Shown: positions 50,969-59,110 of the stretch, piece after piece
Numbering within the stretch: the first letter of the stretch is position 1
Layout: every line of letters starts with the position of its first letter
Assembly: GCA_017404145.1 (NCBI GenBank)
Contig: JAFRCW010000046.1
Coordinates: 1-64,000, forward strand
DNA from: Ruminococcus sp.
GTDB taxonomy: Bacteria; Bacillota; Clostridia; Oscillospirales; Acutalibacteraceae
DNA: 64,000 nucleotides
Reading direction: 5' to 3'
The notes under the pieces: model-generated
Told to the model about the DNA's origin: nothing
The model's input: only the letters and a program-made list of their open reading frames with translations
Database searches by the model: none
Translations under genes and position numbers: made by a program

Positions 50969-52183
50969 ATGAAATATATTAACTCAGGCGTGACCGCCGC
51001 GAAAGGCTTCAAGGCCTCGGGCGTTCACTGCGGAATCCGCAAAAACACTCAAAAAAATGACCTCTCCCTGATCTATAGTGAGAAGAAATGTACCGCCGCC
51101 GCGGTATACACAAAAAATCTTGTCAAGGGCGCGCCCCTGACGGTTACCAAACAGCATATTGCAGACGGCTGTGCGCAGGCAGTGATCTGCAACTCCGGCA
51201 ACGCCAACACCTGTAACGCGAACGGTATCGAGATCGCCGAGCAGATGTCCGCGCTGTGCGCCGACGCGCTTTCACTCAATGCAGGCGATATTGTCGTCGC
51301 GTCTACGGGCGTGATCGGTCAGCCGCTGGACATTACTCCTATCGCAAGCGGTATTCCCGAGCTGGTGAAAACGCTCAGCGAGGACGGATCCTTACAGGCG
51401 GCATACGGTATTATGACCACCGATACCAAACCCAAAGAGGTCGCGGTGGAGTTTGAGCTCTCCGGCAAGGCCTGCCGTCTCGGCGGCATCGCCAAAGGCT
51501 CCGGGATGATCCATCCGAATATGGCGACGATGCTGGTGTTCATTACATCCGACGTCGCAATCAGTCCCGCTATGCTCCAAAAGGCGCTCTCAACCGATAT
51601 CGACTCCACCTTCAATATGCTCTCGATCGACGGCGACACCTCCACCAACGATATGGTCACCGTGCTGTGCAACGGGATGGCACAAAATGCTGAGATCACC
51701 GAAGATAACGACGACTTCAAAGTTTTTATGAAAGCGCTCAATTCCGTTACGGTAGCGCTGTGCCGTATGATTGCGGGCGACGGCGAGGGCGCGACCAAGC
51801 TGCTCGAATGTATCGTCTCAGGCGCCAAGGATGAGAAGACTGCCAAGACGGTCGCAAAGTCCGTGATCTGCTCCTCTCTGCTCAAAGCGGCGATGTTCGG
51901 CGCAGACGCGAACTGGGGCAGGGTGCTCTGCGCGATCGGCTACTCCGGCGCAGATGTGGATGTCAGCAAGATCGACGTCAGCTTCAAGTCAAATAAGGGA
52001 GAGATCCCTGTTTGTGTAAGCGGCGCGGGTATTCCCTTCTCCGAAGAGATCGCCAAAGAGATCCTGCTTGAAGATGAGATCGATATTTTGGTCAATCTCA
52101 ACGACGGTACATTCACTTCTACCGCGTGGGGATGTGACCTGACCTACGATTATGTCAAAATCAACGGAGACTACAGGACCTGA
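50969..52183 (+). CDS. argJ: Bifunctional ornithine acetyltransferase/N-acetylglutamate synthase
   Basis: A 404-residue precursor that cuts itself in KGSGMIHPNMATMLVF, where the threonine of the AT-M bond (near residue 190) becomes the nucleophile of the beta chain. ICNSGNANTCNANGIE and DGDTSTNDMVTVLCNG are other family motifs. It moves the acetyl group from N-acetylornithine to glutamate, closing the cycle. No argA is needed, and none is seen. It lies ten bases after argC. Confidence 0.95.
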   Translation: MKYINSGVTAAKGFKASGVHCGIRKNTQKNDLSLIYSEKKCTAAAVYTKNLVKGAPLTVTKQHIADGCAQAVICNSGNANTCNANGIEIAEQMSALCADALSLNAGDIVVASTGVIGQPLDITPIASGIPELVKTLSEDGSLQAAYGIMTTDTKPKEVAVEFELSGKACRLGGIAKGSGMIHPNMATMLVFITSDVAISPAMLQKALSTDIDSTFNMLSIDGDTSTNDMVTVLCNGMAQNAEITEDNDDFKVFMKALNSVTVALCRMIAGDGEGATKLLECIVSGAKDEKTAKTVAKSVICSSLLKAAMFGADANWGRVLCAIGYSGADVDVSKIDVSFKSNKGEIPVCVSGAGIPFSEEIAKEILLEDEIDILVNLNDGTFTSTAWGCDLTYDYVKINGDYRT

Positions 52184-52185
52184 TA

Positions 52186-52285
52186 GTCATTCCGAGGGGC
52201 TTTAGCCCCGTGGGAATCCCCTTGTCATTACTACCGTCTTCTGCAAGAAGGGGATTGCCACGCCCCTAAAGGGGCTCGCAATGAC
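52186..52285. repeat. Palindromic intergenic repeat (copy 2)
   Basis: The counterpart of 40171-40270, again starting GTCATTC and ending GCAATGAC, with GGGGCTTTAGCCCC and CCCCTAAAGGGG inner hairpins. It lies between argJ and argB and could attenuate the transcript or shape mRNA stability. Confidence 0.75.
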
Positions 52286-52318
52286 GGCTCTAAATAACCC
52301 GATTGGAAGGTAATAAAA

Positions 52319-53203
52319 ATGCAAAATGAATTTACCAATGCGCAGCGCGCGGAAGTCATCACACAGGCGCTGCCGTATATCAAGCAGTATAACGGCAAGA
52401 TCGTCGTCGTCAAATACGGCGGCAACGCGATGATCAATGAAGATCTCAAAGAACAGGTCATGCAGGACATCGTCCTATTGTGGCTGATCGGCGTCAAGGT
52501 CGTGCTGGTGCACGGCGGCGGTCCCGAGATCAATGATCTGATGGAGCGTCTCGGCAAAAAAGCCGAGTTCATTGACGGTCTCAGAGTTACCGATAAAGAG
52601 ACGGTCGATATCGTCCAGATGGTGCTATCCGGCAAGGTCAACAAGACGCTCGTCAACCTGCTTGAAGCCAAGGGCGGCAAGGCGATGGGCATCTCCGGTA
52701 TGGACGGCAGACTGATCGAAGCCGAACCGAAAAACGAAAAACTCGGATTTGTCGGCAACATCACAAACATCAACGAAGGTCCGATCCTTGATCTGCTCGA
52801 AAAAGGCTATATTCCTGTGATCTCCACCATCGGCTGTGACAGAGAGGGGAACGCCTATAACATCAACGGCGACACCGCCGCGGCGCATATTGCGGGCGCG
52901 ATCGGAGCGTCCAGACTGATCATGATGACCGATATCGCGGGTATCTTGGAAGACAAGAACGACCCCTCCACCCTGATCCCCGAGATCACGGTCTCACAGG
53001 CGCACGCGCTCTATCGCGACGGCACGATCTCTGACGGCATGATCCCCAAGGTCGGCTGCTGTATCGAAGCGATTTACAACGGCGTGGAAAAGGTCATCAT
53101 CATGGACGGCAGGGTGCCTCACTCGATTTTGATGGAGATCCTCACCGACGAGGGCGCCGGCACCATGGTAGTAGGTGATAAAGATGAACATAAAAGAGCT
53201 TGA
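52319..53203 (+). CDS. argB: Acetylglutamate kinase
   Basis: The 294-residue amino-acid kinase has KIVVVKYGGNAM for ATP, VLVHGGGPEIN for the substrate (residues 63-73) and GNAYNINGDTAAAHIAGAIG near 180. It phosphorylates N-acetylglutamate, the committed step, usually inhibited by arginine in kinases of this type. Whether the N-terminal helix (FTNAQRAEVITQALPYIKQY) gives arginine-sensitive hexamers is likely but not certain. Confidence 0.96.
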   Translation: MQNEFTNAQRAEVITQALPYIKQYNGKIVVVKYGGNAMINEDLKEQVMQDIVLLWLIGVKVVLVHGGGPEINDLMERLGKKAEFIDGLRVTDKETVDIVQMVLSGKVNKTLVNLLEAKGGKAMGISGMDGRLIEAEPKNEKLGFVGNITNINEGPILDLLEKGYIPVISTIGCDREGNAYNINGDTAAAHIAGAIGASRLIMMTDIAGILEDKNDPSTLIPEITVSQAHALYRDGTISDGMIPKVGCCIEAIYNGVEKVIIMDGRVPHSILMEILTDEGAGTMVVGDKDEHKRA

Positions 53204-54341
53204 CAAGCAGTATATCGCGAATACCTACCGCCGCTTTGACCTTCAGATCGTCAGCGGCAAGGGCGCGCTGTGCTGTGATGAAAACGGAAAAGAATATATT
53301 GATATGACCTCGGGTATCGGGGTCAACTCCTTCGGCTACTGCGACGACGTCTGGCAGAAAGCGATCGAAGAACAGGCGAGAACCCTTTCTCACACTTCTA
53401 ACCTTTACTATACTGAGCCCTGCGCAAAGCTCGCTCACATGCTGTGTGAGAAAACCGGAATGAAGAAGGTCTTCTTCTCCAACTCCGGCGCGGAGGCGAA
53501 CGAGTGTGCGGTCAAGGTCGCGAGAAAGTACGCCGCAGAGCATAAGGGCGCGGAGTATTATAACATCATCACGCTGAACAAGTCCTTCCACGGCAGAACG
53601 CTGACAACTCTCGCCGCCACCGGACAGGACAATTTTCATCAGCTGTTTACTCCGCTGACGGAAGGCTTCCTCTATGTCGACGCAGAAGATATCGAAGGAC
53701 TGAAAAAGCTTGCTGCCGAAAACAAGGTCGCCGGTGTTATGCTTGAAGTTGTACAGGGTGAGGGCGGCGTGAACGCGCTGTCCGAAGGATATCTCAAAGC
53801 GGTTCAAAAGCTCTGTGATGAAAACGATCTTGTCCTGATTATTGACGAGGTACAGACCGGTATCGGCAGAACAGGGTATTTCTATTCTTATATGCGGTAC
53901 GGTCTGCATCCCGATGTAGTATCCTCGGCAAAAGGGCTCGCGGGAGGTCTCCCGATGGGCGCGACCCTGATGAGTGAGAAGGTCGAAAGCGTGTTAGGTT
54001 TCGGCGATCACGGCTCCACCTTCGGCGGCAATCCCGTCTGCGCGGCAGCGGCGCTGTCTGTGATATCGCGTATCGACAGTAACTTCTTATCGCAAGTCGA
54101 AAAGAAAGGCGCGTATATCAAAGAGGAACTGGAAAAGACGGGCGCAGAGGTATCGGGGCTCGGGATGATGCTCGGTATCAAGACCGATAAACCGGTCTCT
54201 GAAATTATATCCGAATGTATGGAAAAAGGCGTGCTGTGCCTTTCCGCGAAGGAAAAATTAAGACTTCTCCCTCCGCTGAGTATCGAATGGGATACTCTCA
54301 AAAAGGCTGTGGAAATTATCAAGAACGTAATTGCCGCGTAG
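53184..54341 (+). CDS. argD: Acetylornithine aminotransferase
   Basis: ATG 53184, six bases after AGGTGA, gives 385 residues; an in-frame GTG at 53175 is less likely. It is a class-III PLP enzyme: FFSNSGAEANECAVKVARKY, the cofactor aspartate in LVLIIDEVQTGIGRTG and the Schiff-base lysine in SSAKGLAGGLPMGAT. It converts N-acetylglutamate semialdehyde to N-acetylornithine. The 5' end overlaps argB by 20 bases. Confidence 0.95.
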   Translation: MNIKELDKQYIANTYRRFDLQIVSGKGALCCDENGKEYIDMTSGIGVNSFGYCDDVWQKAIEEQARTLSHTSNLYYTEPCAKLAHMLCEKTGMKKVFFSNSGAEANECAVKVARKYAAEHKGAEYYNIITLNKSFHGRTLTTLAATGQDNFHQLFTPLTEGFLYVDAEDIEGLKKLAAENKVAGVMLEVVQGEGGVNALSEGYLKAVQKLCDENDLVLIIDEVQTGIGRTGYFYSYMRYGLHPDVVSSAKGLAGGLPMGATLMSEKVESVLGFGDHGSTFGGNPVCAAAALSVISRIDSNFLSQVEKKGAYIKEELEKTGAEVSGLGMMLGIKTDKPVSEIISECMEKGVLCLSAKEKLRLLPPLSIEWDTLKKAVEIIKNVIAA

Positions 54342-54369
54342 GACATCCCTTTTTACGCAAACGAAAACC

Positions 54370-54500
54370 GTAGGGCAAGGCGCCCTCGACTTGCCGAAAC
54401 GTAGTAATTAAATCAAAATTTCATGCGAAGCAAATGGTGCTGCGCGTATGCACGGCATCTGTCGGAATGGCTTCGGCAAGTCGAGGGCGCCTTGCCCTAC
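54370..54500. mobile_element. MITE-like element with perfect 29-bp inverted ends (between argD and argF)
   Basis: The ends 54370-54398 (GTAGGGCAAGGCGCC ... TTGCCGAA) and 54472-54500 are exact complements over 29 bases, with 73 bases between. There is no coding capacity. Ends of this kind are dispersed in Clostridia genomes. It lies 22 bases before the argF start and therefore separates argF from the rest of the cluster; as RNA it would fold into a long stem. Confidence 0.7.
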
Positions 54501-54522
54501 AATTCTTATACAGGTGAACCAT

Positions 54523-55518
54523 ATGAACACATTGAAAAACAAAAGCTTCTTAAAACTACTGGACCTCTCGTCGGAAGAGATCGCCTACCTTTTGGATCTC
54601 GCCGCAGAGCTCAATGCAAAGAAAAAGGCGGGGATCCCCCACCGCTTATGCGAGGGAAAATCCATCGCCCTGATATTTGAAAAGACCTCTACCCGCACCC
54701 GCTGTGCGTTTGAGGTTGCGGCAGCAGATCTCGGAATGCATCCGACCTATCTCGACCCCTCGGGCTCTCAGATCGGCAAGAAAGAAAGTATCGCCGACAC
54801 CGCGAGGGTACTCGGCAGGATGTATGACGCGATCGAATACCGCGGCTTCGGACAAGAGATCGTAGAGAAGCTCTCAGAATACGCGGGCGTACCTGTCTAT
54901 AACGGTCTGACCAATGAATTTCACCCCACCCAGATCTTAGCCGATTTCCTCACTATCCGTGAACACTTCGGATCTCTTGCCGGCAAAAAGCTCGTCTACA
55001 TGGGCGACGCGCGCTATAATATGGGCAACTCACTGATGGTTGGGTGCGCGAAGATGGGGATGCATTTTGTCGCCTGCGCGCCGAAGAAATACTTCCCGAA
55101 CGCAGAACTGATCGCACAGTGTCAGGCGATTGCGAAGCAAACCGGAGCCGTTCTCGAATTCATTGAGGATCCGATGGAGGCAACAAAAAACGCCGACGTT
55201 ATCTACACCGACGTTTGGGTCTCGATGGGAGAGCCGGACGAGGTATGGGAGGAGCGTATCCGCGATCTGACCCCCTACCGTGTGACGTCAGAGCTGATGC
55301 AAAACGCAGGAGAACAGTGCCGCTTTATGCACTGTCTGCCCGCTTTCCACGATCTGAACACCACCATCGGCAAACAGATCCACGACAAGTTCGGTATCGA
55401 CTGTATGGAGGTCACCGACGAAGTATTCGAATCCGCTTTGTCCATCGTCTTCGACGAGGCGGAAAACCGTATGCATACCATCAAGGCGGTTATCGCAGCT
55501 ACTCTTTCGAATTCATAA
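54523..55518 (+). CDS. argF: Ornithine carbamoyltransferase
   Basis: ATG 54523, with CAGGTGAACC before it, gives 331 residues. The carbamoyl-phosphate motif STRTR (near residues 55-60), [17 protein letters not shown], and HCLPAFHD with the active-site cysteine near residue 273 are all present. It makes citrulline from ornithine, feeding ArgG. It is the last gene of the cluster, behind the MITE-like element, so translation depends on the site just after the repeat. A terminator follows. Confidence 0.96.
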   Translation: MNTLKNKSFLKLLDLSSEEIAYLLDLAAELNAKKKAGIPHRLCEGKSIALIFEKTSTRTRCAFEVAAADLGMHPTYLDPSGSQIGKKESIADTARVLGRMYDAIEYRGFGQEIVEKLSEYAGVPVYNGLTNEFHPTQILADFLTIREHFGSLAGKKLVYMGDARYNMGNSLMVGCAKMGMHFVACAPKKYFPNAELIAQCQAIAKQTGAVLEFIEDPMEATKNADVIYTDVWVSMGEPDEVWEERIRDLTPYRVTSELMQNAGEQCRFMHCLPAFHDLNTTIGKQIHDKFGIDCMEVTDEVFESALSIVFDEAENRMHTIKAVIAATLSNS

Positions 55519-55536
55519 TTCATAATAAGATAAACA

Positions 55537-55570
55537 AAAGCCTTCCGTAAATCCGGAAGGCTTACTTTTT
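55537..55570 (+). terminator. Terminator of the arg cluster
   Basis: AAGCCTTCCG pairs with CGGAAGGCTT around a short loop, followed by ACTTTTTG. Confidence 0.85.
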
Positions 55571-55577
55571 GAGATCA

Positions 55578-55625
55578 GGTGAGGACGGAGTCCTCCCTTA
55601 ACTCTGCACTCTGCACTCTGCACTG
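55578..55625 (-). repeat. Reverse copy of GAGGACTCCGTCCTC/GTGCAGA repeat
   Basis: GGTGAGGACGGAGTCCTCCC (55578-55597) plus tandem CTGCACT units. The same 20 bases occur in reverse at 62661-62680 beside a GTGCAGA tract. The palindromic part may form a hairpin. It lies between argF and acpP, which converge. Confidence 0.6.
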
Positions 55626-55632
55626 AGAAAAA

Positions 55633-55857
55633 TCACTGATTTTTCTCCAAGTAGTCCACGATATCCTGCACCGTTTCAAAAGAGGCAAGCTCTTCATCGG
55701 GGATGACGATACCGTGTTCCTCCTCGATGGTCATCAAAAGCTGGAGGATATCCAGAGAATCCGCACCGAGATCCTCGGTGATCTTGGACTCGGGCTTGAT
55801 CTCGATATCACCGAGTCTTAACTGTTCTTTGAGTATGGTTTTGACTTCTTCAAACAT
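55633..55857 (-). CDS. acpP: Acyl carrier protein
   Basis: A 74-residue acidic four-helix protein with the phosphopantetheine site in ITEDLGADSLDILQLLMTIE (the serine of DSL, near residue 35). It carries acyl chains for fatty-acid synthesis and donates them to PlsX. It is downstream of plsX, with a 15-base gap, in a leftward operon. Confidence 0.95.
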   Translation of the reverse strand: MFEEVKTILKEQLRLGDIEIKPESKITEDLGADSLDILQLLMTIEEEHGIVIPDEELASFETVQDIVDYLEKNQ

Positions 55858-55872
55858 TGCATTTACCTCACT

Positions 55873-56898
55873 TTATTTGTTTTCGATCTTATCGTAAAAT
55901 GCTGCGATCTGCCTCTCTGCCAACTCGTTCATCCCTCCGTTTGACATCCGGTACGCCTGATCGATACAGACGGATATCGCCTTCGCGTCGGAGGAGCCAT
56001 GTCCCTTGACGATGACCTTCTCACAGCCCAACAGCACCGAACCGCCGTAGTTCTGATAGTTGAAGAAGTCTTTCTCCTGTGCGAACATCTTCTTCATCAG
56101 CAGCGCGCCGAGCTTATAGACGGTCTTGGAGTAGATATCGGTCTTGAGCTTTTTGAGCAGGAAGAGCGCGGTACCTTCGGTGGATTTGACCAGCACGTTG
56201 CCTGAAAACGCGTCGCACACCACAAGGTCATACTTGCCGGAGAGCAGATCCCTGCTTTCCATATTACCGACAAAATTCAAATTGTCAAGGTTTTTTAAAT
56301 ATTCGTAGGCTTTTCGGCGCATTTCATCGCCCTTGTGCGCCTCGGTACCGACGTTCAACAGCGCGACGCGGGGATTCTCGATCCCGTAGGCGGCTTTGAG
56401 GTAGTTGCTGCCCAATATCGCGTTATGCACCAGTGTCTCGGCGGTCACCGCGTCGATATTCGCGCCGGAATCGCAGATCCCGACGATCCCGCCGGTCATC
56501 GTAGGCAGCAGCGGACAGAACGCCGGGCGTCTGACGCCGCGGACGCGTCCGATCCTGACGGTGGCGATCCCGATCAAGGCTCCCGTCGCTCCGGTGGAGA
56601 CGACCGCCTTGATTTCGCCATCCTCTCTGAGCATCTTGATCGCCTTGACCATCGAGCTTTCTTTCTTCAAACGGATCGCGTCGACGGGCTTGTCGTCGCC
56701 GGTGATGATCTCGGGCGCATGGACGATCTCGATCATATCGCCGGTATAGCCGCAGCGGTCAAGTTCCTTTTTGATCTGTCCTTCGTCGCCGGTCAGGATC
56801 AGGGTCAGATCATCATATTTTTTCAGCGCTTTGATCGCGCCTTGTACGTTTGCCGAGGGGCTTTTGTCGCCGCCGAAGCAATCTATCACTATTTTCAT
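55873..56898 (-). CDS. plsX: Phosphate acyltransferase PlsX
   Basis: ATG 56898 with GAGGTTTGAT gives 341 residues; a 17-codon extension lies in the upstream gene region. Motifs are MKIVIDCFGGDKSPSANVQGA (with FGGD where most relatives have MGGD), VSTGATGALIGIATVRIGR and VVCDAFSGNVLVKSTEG. It makes acyl-phosphate from acyl-ACP, which PlsY uses to begin phospholipid synthesis. Its neighbours (acpP, FakA/FakB-type genes) belong to the same route. Confidence 0.95.
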   Translation of the reverse strand: MKIVIDCFGGDKSPSANVQGAIKALKKYDDLTLILTGDEGQIKKELDRCGYTGDMIEIVHAPEIITGDDKPVDAIRLKKESSMVKAIKMLREDGEIKAVVSTGATGALIGIATVRIGRVRGVRRPAFCPLLPTMTGGIVGICDSGANIDAVTAETLVHNAILGSNYLKAAYGIENPRVALLNVGTEAHKGDEMRRKAYEYLKNLDNLNFVGNMESRDLLSGKYDLVVCDAFSGNVLVKSTEGTALFLLKKLKTDIYSKTVYKLGALLMKKMFAQEKDFFNYQNYGGSVLLGCEKVIVKGHGSSDAKAISVCIDQAYRMSNGGMNELAERQIAAFYDKIENK

Positions 56899-56899
56899 A

Positions 56900-58030
56900 T
56901 CAAACCTCTGTGAGCTTCTTGATATAGGCTCTTCTTCTCTTGTGATCAACGCGTTTGAAACGTTTCCACTGATTCTGGATCGCGAAATTGTTCTCGAGAT
57001 TCAGATTGGTCTCCGCGTATTCTATCGCGGGATCGGCGAGCATTTTCATCAGCTCCGACGACACTACCGAGCTGACGCCGCGGTTGAGATAGGAAGGCTC
57101 CACCGCGATCAGCCCGAGGTCGATCACCTTCGGATGCTTGATCGCCTTGAGCAGTCTGATCAGCGCCGCGGGAGTCAGATGTCCCCGTGACTTCTGCACC
57201 GCCTTCGCAATAGAGGGGAAGCAGATCCCGAGGCAGACGATCTTTTCATTCTCGTCAAGGATGACCGCTACGTGCTTAAGGTCAACGATCAGCTTGAAGT
57301 TCGATATCATCATATCTTTCATTTCTTTGGTAAAGGGTACGGTACCGTAGAGCTTATCATACGCGACGTCGAGTAGCTCGAAAAAGCCTTCTCCGTATTT
57401 ATCGATAAATTCGCTGATGTTTTTTGCTTCGCCGAAGTGGAGGTTGTAGCGCTTCATCACATAATCCGCCATTTTGTGCATCTCTTCGATACCTTCATCG
57501 GGAAGAGAAATCTTGGACTCGGTCCAGTCAACCTCTTTTTTATATCCTAACTCTTCGATCAGGTACTGATAATATTCGGCGTTATACTGTTCCTCAAAGG
57601 TGGAGAGCTGATCAAAGCCTTCTACCAAAAGCCCTTCTCTCTCCAGATCGGAATAGCCCAACGGGCCGCAGACGGTATCCATACCGCGCTCTGTCGCCCA
57701 GTTCTCCACATAGGAGAACAGCGCCTTCGCGACTTCCCTACTGTTGACCGCGTCAAAATGGGTGAAACGCGCGCGCTTCTCGCCGTTCTTCTCGTTGGCG
57801 GCTTTCTGAATAAATCCCGTGATCCGTCCGACCATCACGCCGCTTTCGTCATAGGCGTTCAGATGGACGGTCTCGCAGGTGTTCTTGTAGACAAAGTCAT
57901 CCCGGAACATCTTCTTCTCGTCGCCGTATAAAGGCGGCACGAAGTATGGATTATCTTTGTACATTTTCAGAGGGAAGTTGATGAATTCCTTCTGTTCTTT
58001 TTTTGTTGTTACTTCTCTTACGGTTATCAT
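56900..58030 (-). CDS. GNAT-family N-acetyltransferase-like protein, large form
   Basis: A 376-residue protein of the long GNAT-like family common in Clostridia. The N-terminus EFINFPLKMYKDNPYFVPPL is a family hallmark. The C-terminal half has a GNAT fold, with DLGLIAVEPSYLNRGVSSVV as the acetyl-CoA-binding part. Its stop lies one base before the plsX start, so it is in the lipid operon. The substrate is unknown. Confidence 0.8.
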   Translation of the reverse strand: MITVREVTTKKEQKEFINFPLKMYKDNPYFVPPLYGDEKKMFRDDFVYKNTCETVHLNAYDESGVMVGRITGFIQKAANEKNGEKRARFTHFDAVNSREVAKALFSYVENWATERGMDTVCGPLGYSDLEREGLLVEGFDQLSTFEEQYNAEYYQYLIEELGYKKEVDWTESKISLPDEGIEEMHKMADYVMKRYNLHFGEAKNISEFIDKYGEGFFELLDVAYDKLYGTVPFTKEMKDMMISNFKLIVDLKHVAVILDENEKIVCLGICFPSIAKAVQKSRGHLTPAALIRLLKAIKHPKVIDLGLIAVEPSYLNRGVSSVVSSELMKMLADPAIEYAETNLNLENNFAIQNQWKRFKRVDHKRRRAYIKKLTEV

Positions 58031-58084
58031 GGGTACCTCTGTGGTGTCATTTTAAGGAAAGGCTGAGCCTCAAAATAAACATTC

Positions 58085-58212
58085 TTTTGTCATTCATTTT
58101 GTTCCCGGTTTTTGGTTATTAGTTCTCAGTTATTGGGTACTTCGTACGATTCATCAAAAACAACTTATCAATGACAACAGCTAACAACCGGAAACCGAAA
58201 ACCAACAACTAT
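58085..58212. repeat. Imperfect palindromic GTT/AAC repeat
   Basis: The arms TTGTTCCCGGTTTTTGG (near 58100) and ACAACCGGAAACCGAAAAC (near 58182) are related to each other and to the inner arms at 41618-41735. There is no gene in this gap. Confidence 0.55.
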
Positions 58213-58214
58213 AT

Positions 58215-59087
58215 TTAAAGTGTTCTTCTCTTCGCGTGGAAGCTCACGCCGACGGTGTTGGGACCGCAGTGGGAGCCGGCGGTAGGATTGACGTCGACAA
58301 GCTCAAAGTTGAGCTCGCCGAATTTCTCGATCAACTGCGCTCTCAATTCTTCCACCAGCTCGGGAGCGTCCGTGTGGGCGAGGATCACCCTGTGCTTTTC
58401 GATCTCGTCGCCGAGCTGTTCTACGTAAGACACCAGCCGTGCGACCGCCTTCGCCTTGCCTTTTTCCTTGCCGACCGATACCATCTTGCCCTCTTCGCTC
58501 ATATAGATGATCGGGCGGATGCCGAGCAGGGTACCCATCGTTCCGGCAAGTCCGGAAACGCGACCCGAGTGCTTAAAGAACTTCAGGTCGTCGGCAAAGA
58601 AGTATACGGCGAACTTATCTACTTCGGTCTCTGCCCACTCTATGATCTCCTCGGCAGTCTTGCCCTGCTGATAGAGATCGCCGATCTCCTCGACGATATT
58701 AAGAGAGCCGATGGTGATGCCCTTGGTATCAACCGTGTAGAATTTTCTGCCGGGATATTTTTCTTTCAGCTCTTTGACCGCCTTGTCCATATTCTCAAAG
58801 GTTGCGGTCATCGCACGGGAAAAATGCACATAAAGGATGTCGTCGCCCTGCGCAAAATACGGCTCAAAGTAATCCTTATAGTTTTGCTCGGAAATCGCGC
58901 TGGTGTTAGGCAACGCGCCGGCGCGAAGCTTGTCATAAAACGCGTGAGCGTCAAACTCTTCAAAGTCCTCATAGGGGTAGGTGGTGTCCGAGTCGATGCT
59001 GTAGGGCATCGAGATCATATGATAGCCGAATTCTTTCGCTTTCTGAGGGGTTAAATCGGTATCGGTGTCGGTAAAAATAACCAGCAT
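58215..59087 (-). CDS. DegV-family fatty-acid-binding protein (FakB-like)
   Basis: A 290-residue DegV protein (PF02645): FTDTDTDLTPQKAKEFGYHM, the serine loop GALPNTSAISEQNYKDYF, VHFSRAMTATFENM, and KHSGRVSGLAGTMGTLLGI. FakB proteins hold a fatty acid for phosphorylation by FakA, whose homologue is directly upstream. The stop-start gap is 23 bases, so the pair is likely co-expressed. Acyl-chain preference cannot be told. Confidence 0.9.
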   Translation of the reverse strand: MLVIFTDTDTDLTPQKAKEFGYHMISMPYSIDSDTTYPYEDFEEFDAHAFYDKLRAGALPNTSAISEQNYKDYFEPYFAQGDDILYVHFSRAMTATFENMDKAVKELKEKYPGRKFYTVDTKGITIGSLNIVEEIGDLYQQGKTAEEIIEWAETEVDKFAVYFFADDLKFFKHSGRVSGLAGTMGTLLGIRPIIYMSEEGKMVSVGKEKGKAKAVARLVSYVEQLGDEIEKHRVILAHTDAPELVEELRAQLIEKFGELNFELVDVNPTAGSHCGPNTVGVSFHAKRRTL

Positions 59088-59110
59088 AGCAATCCTCCAA
59101 ATAGTATGAT

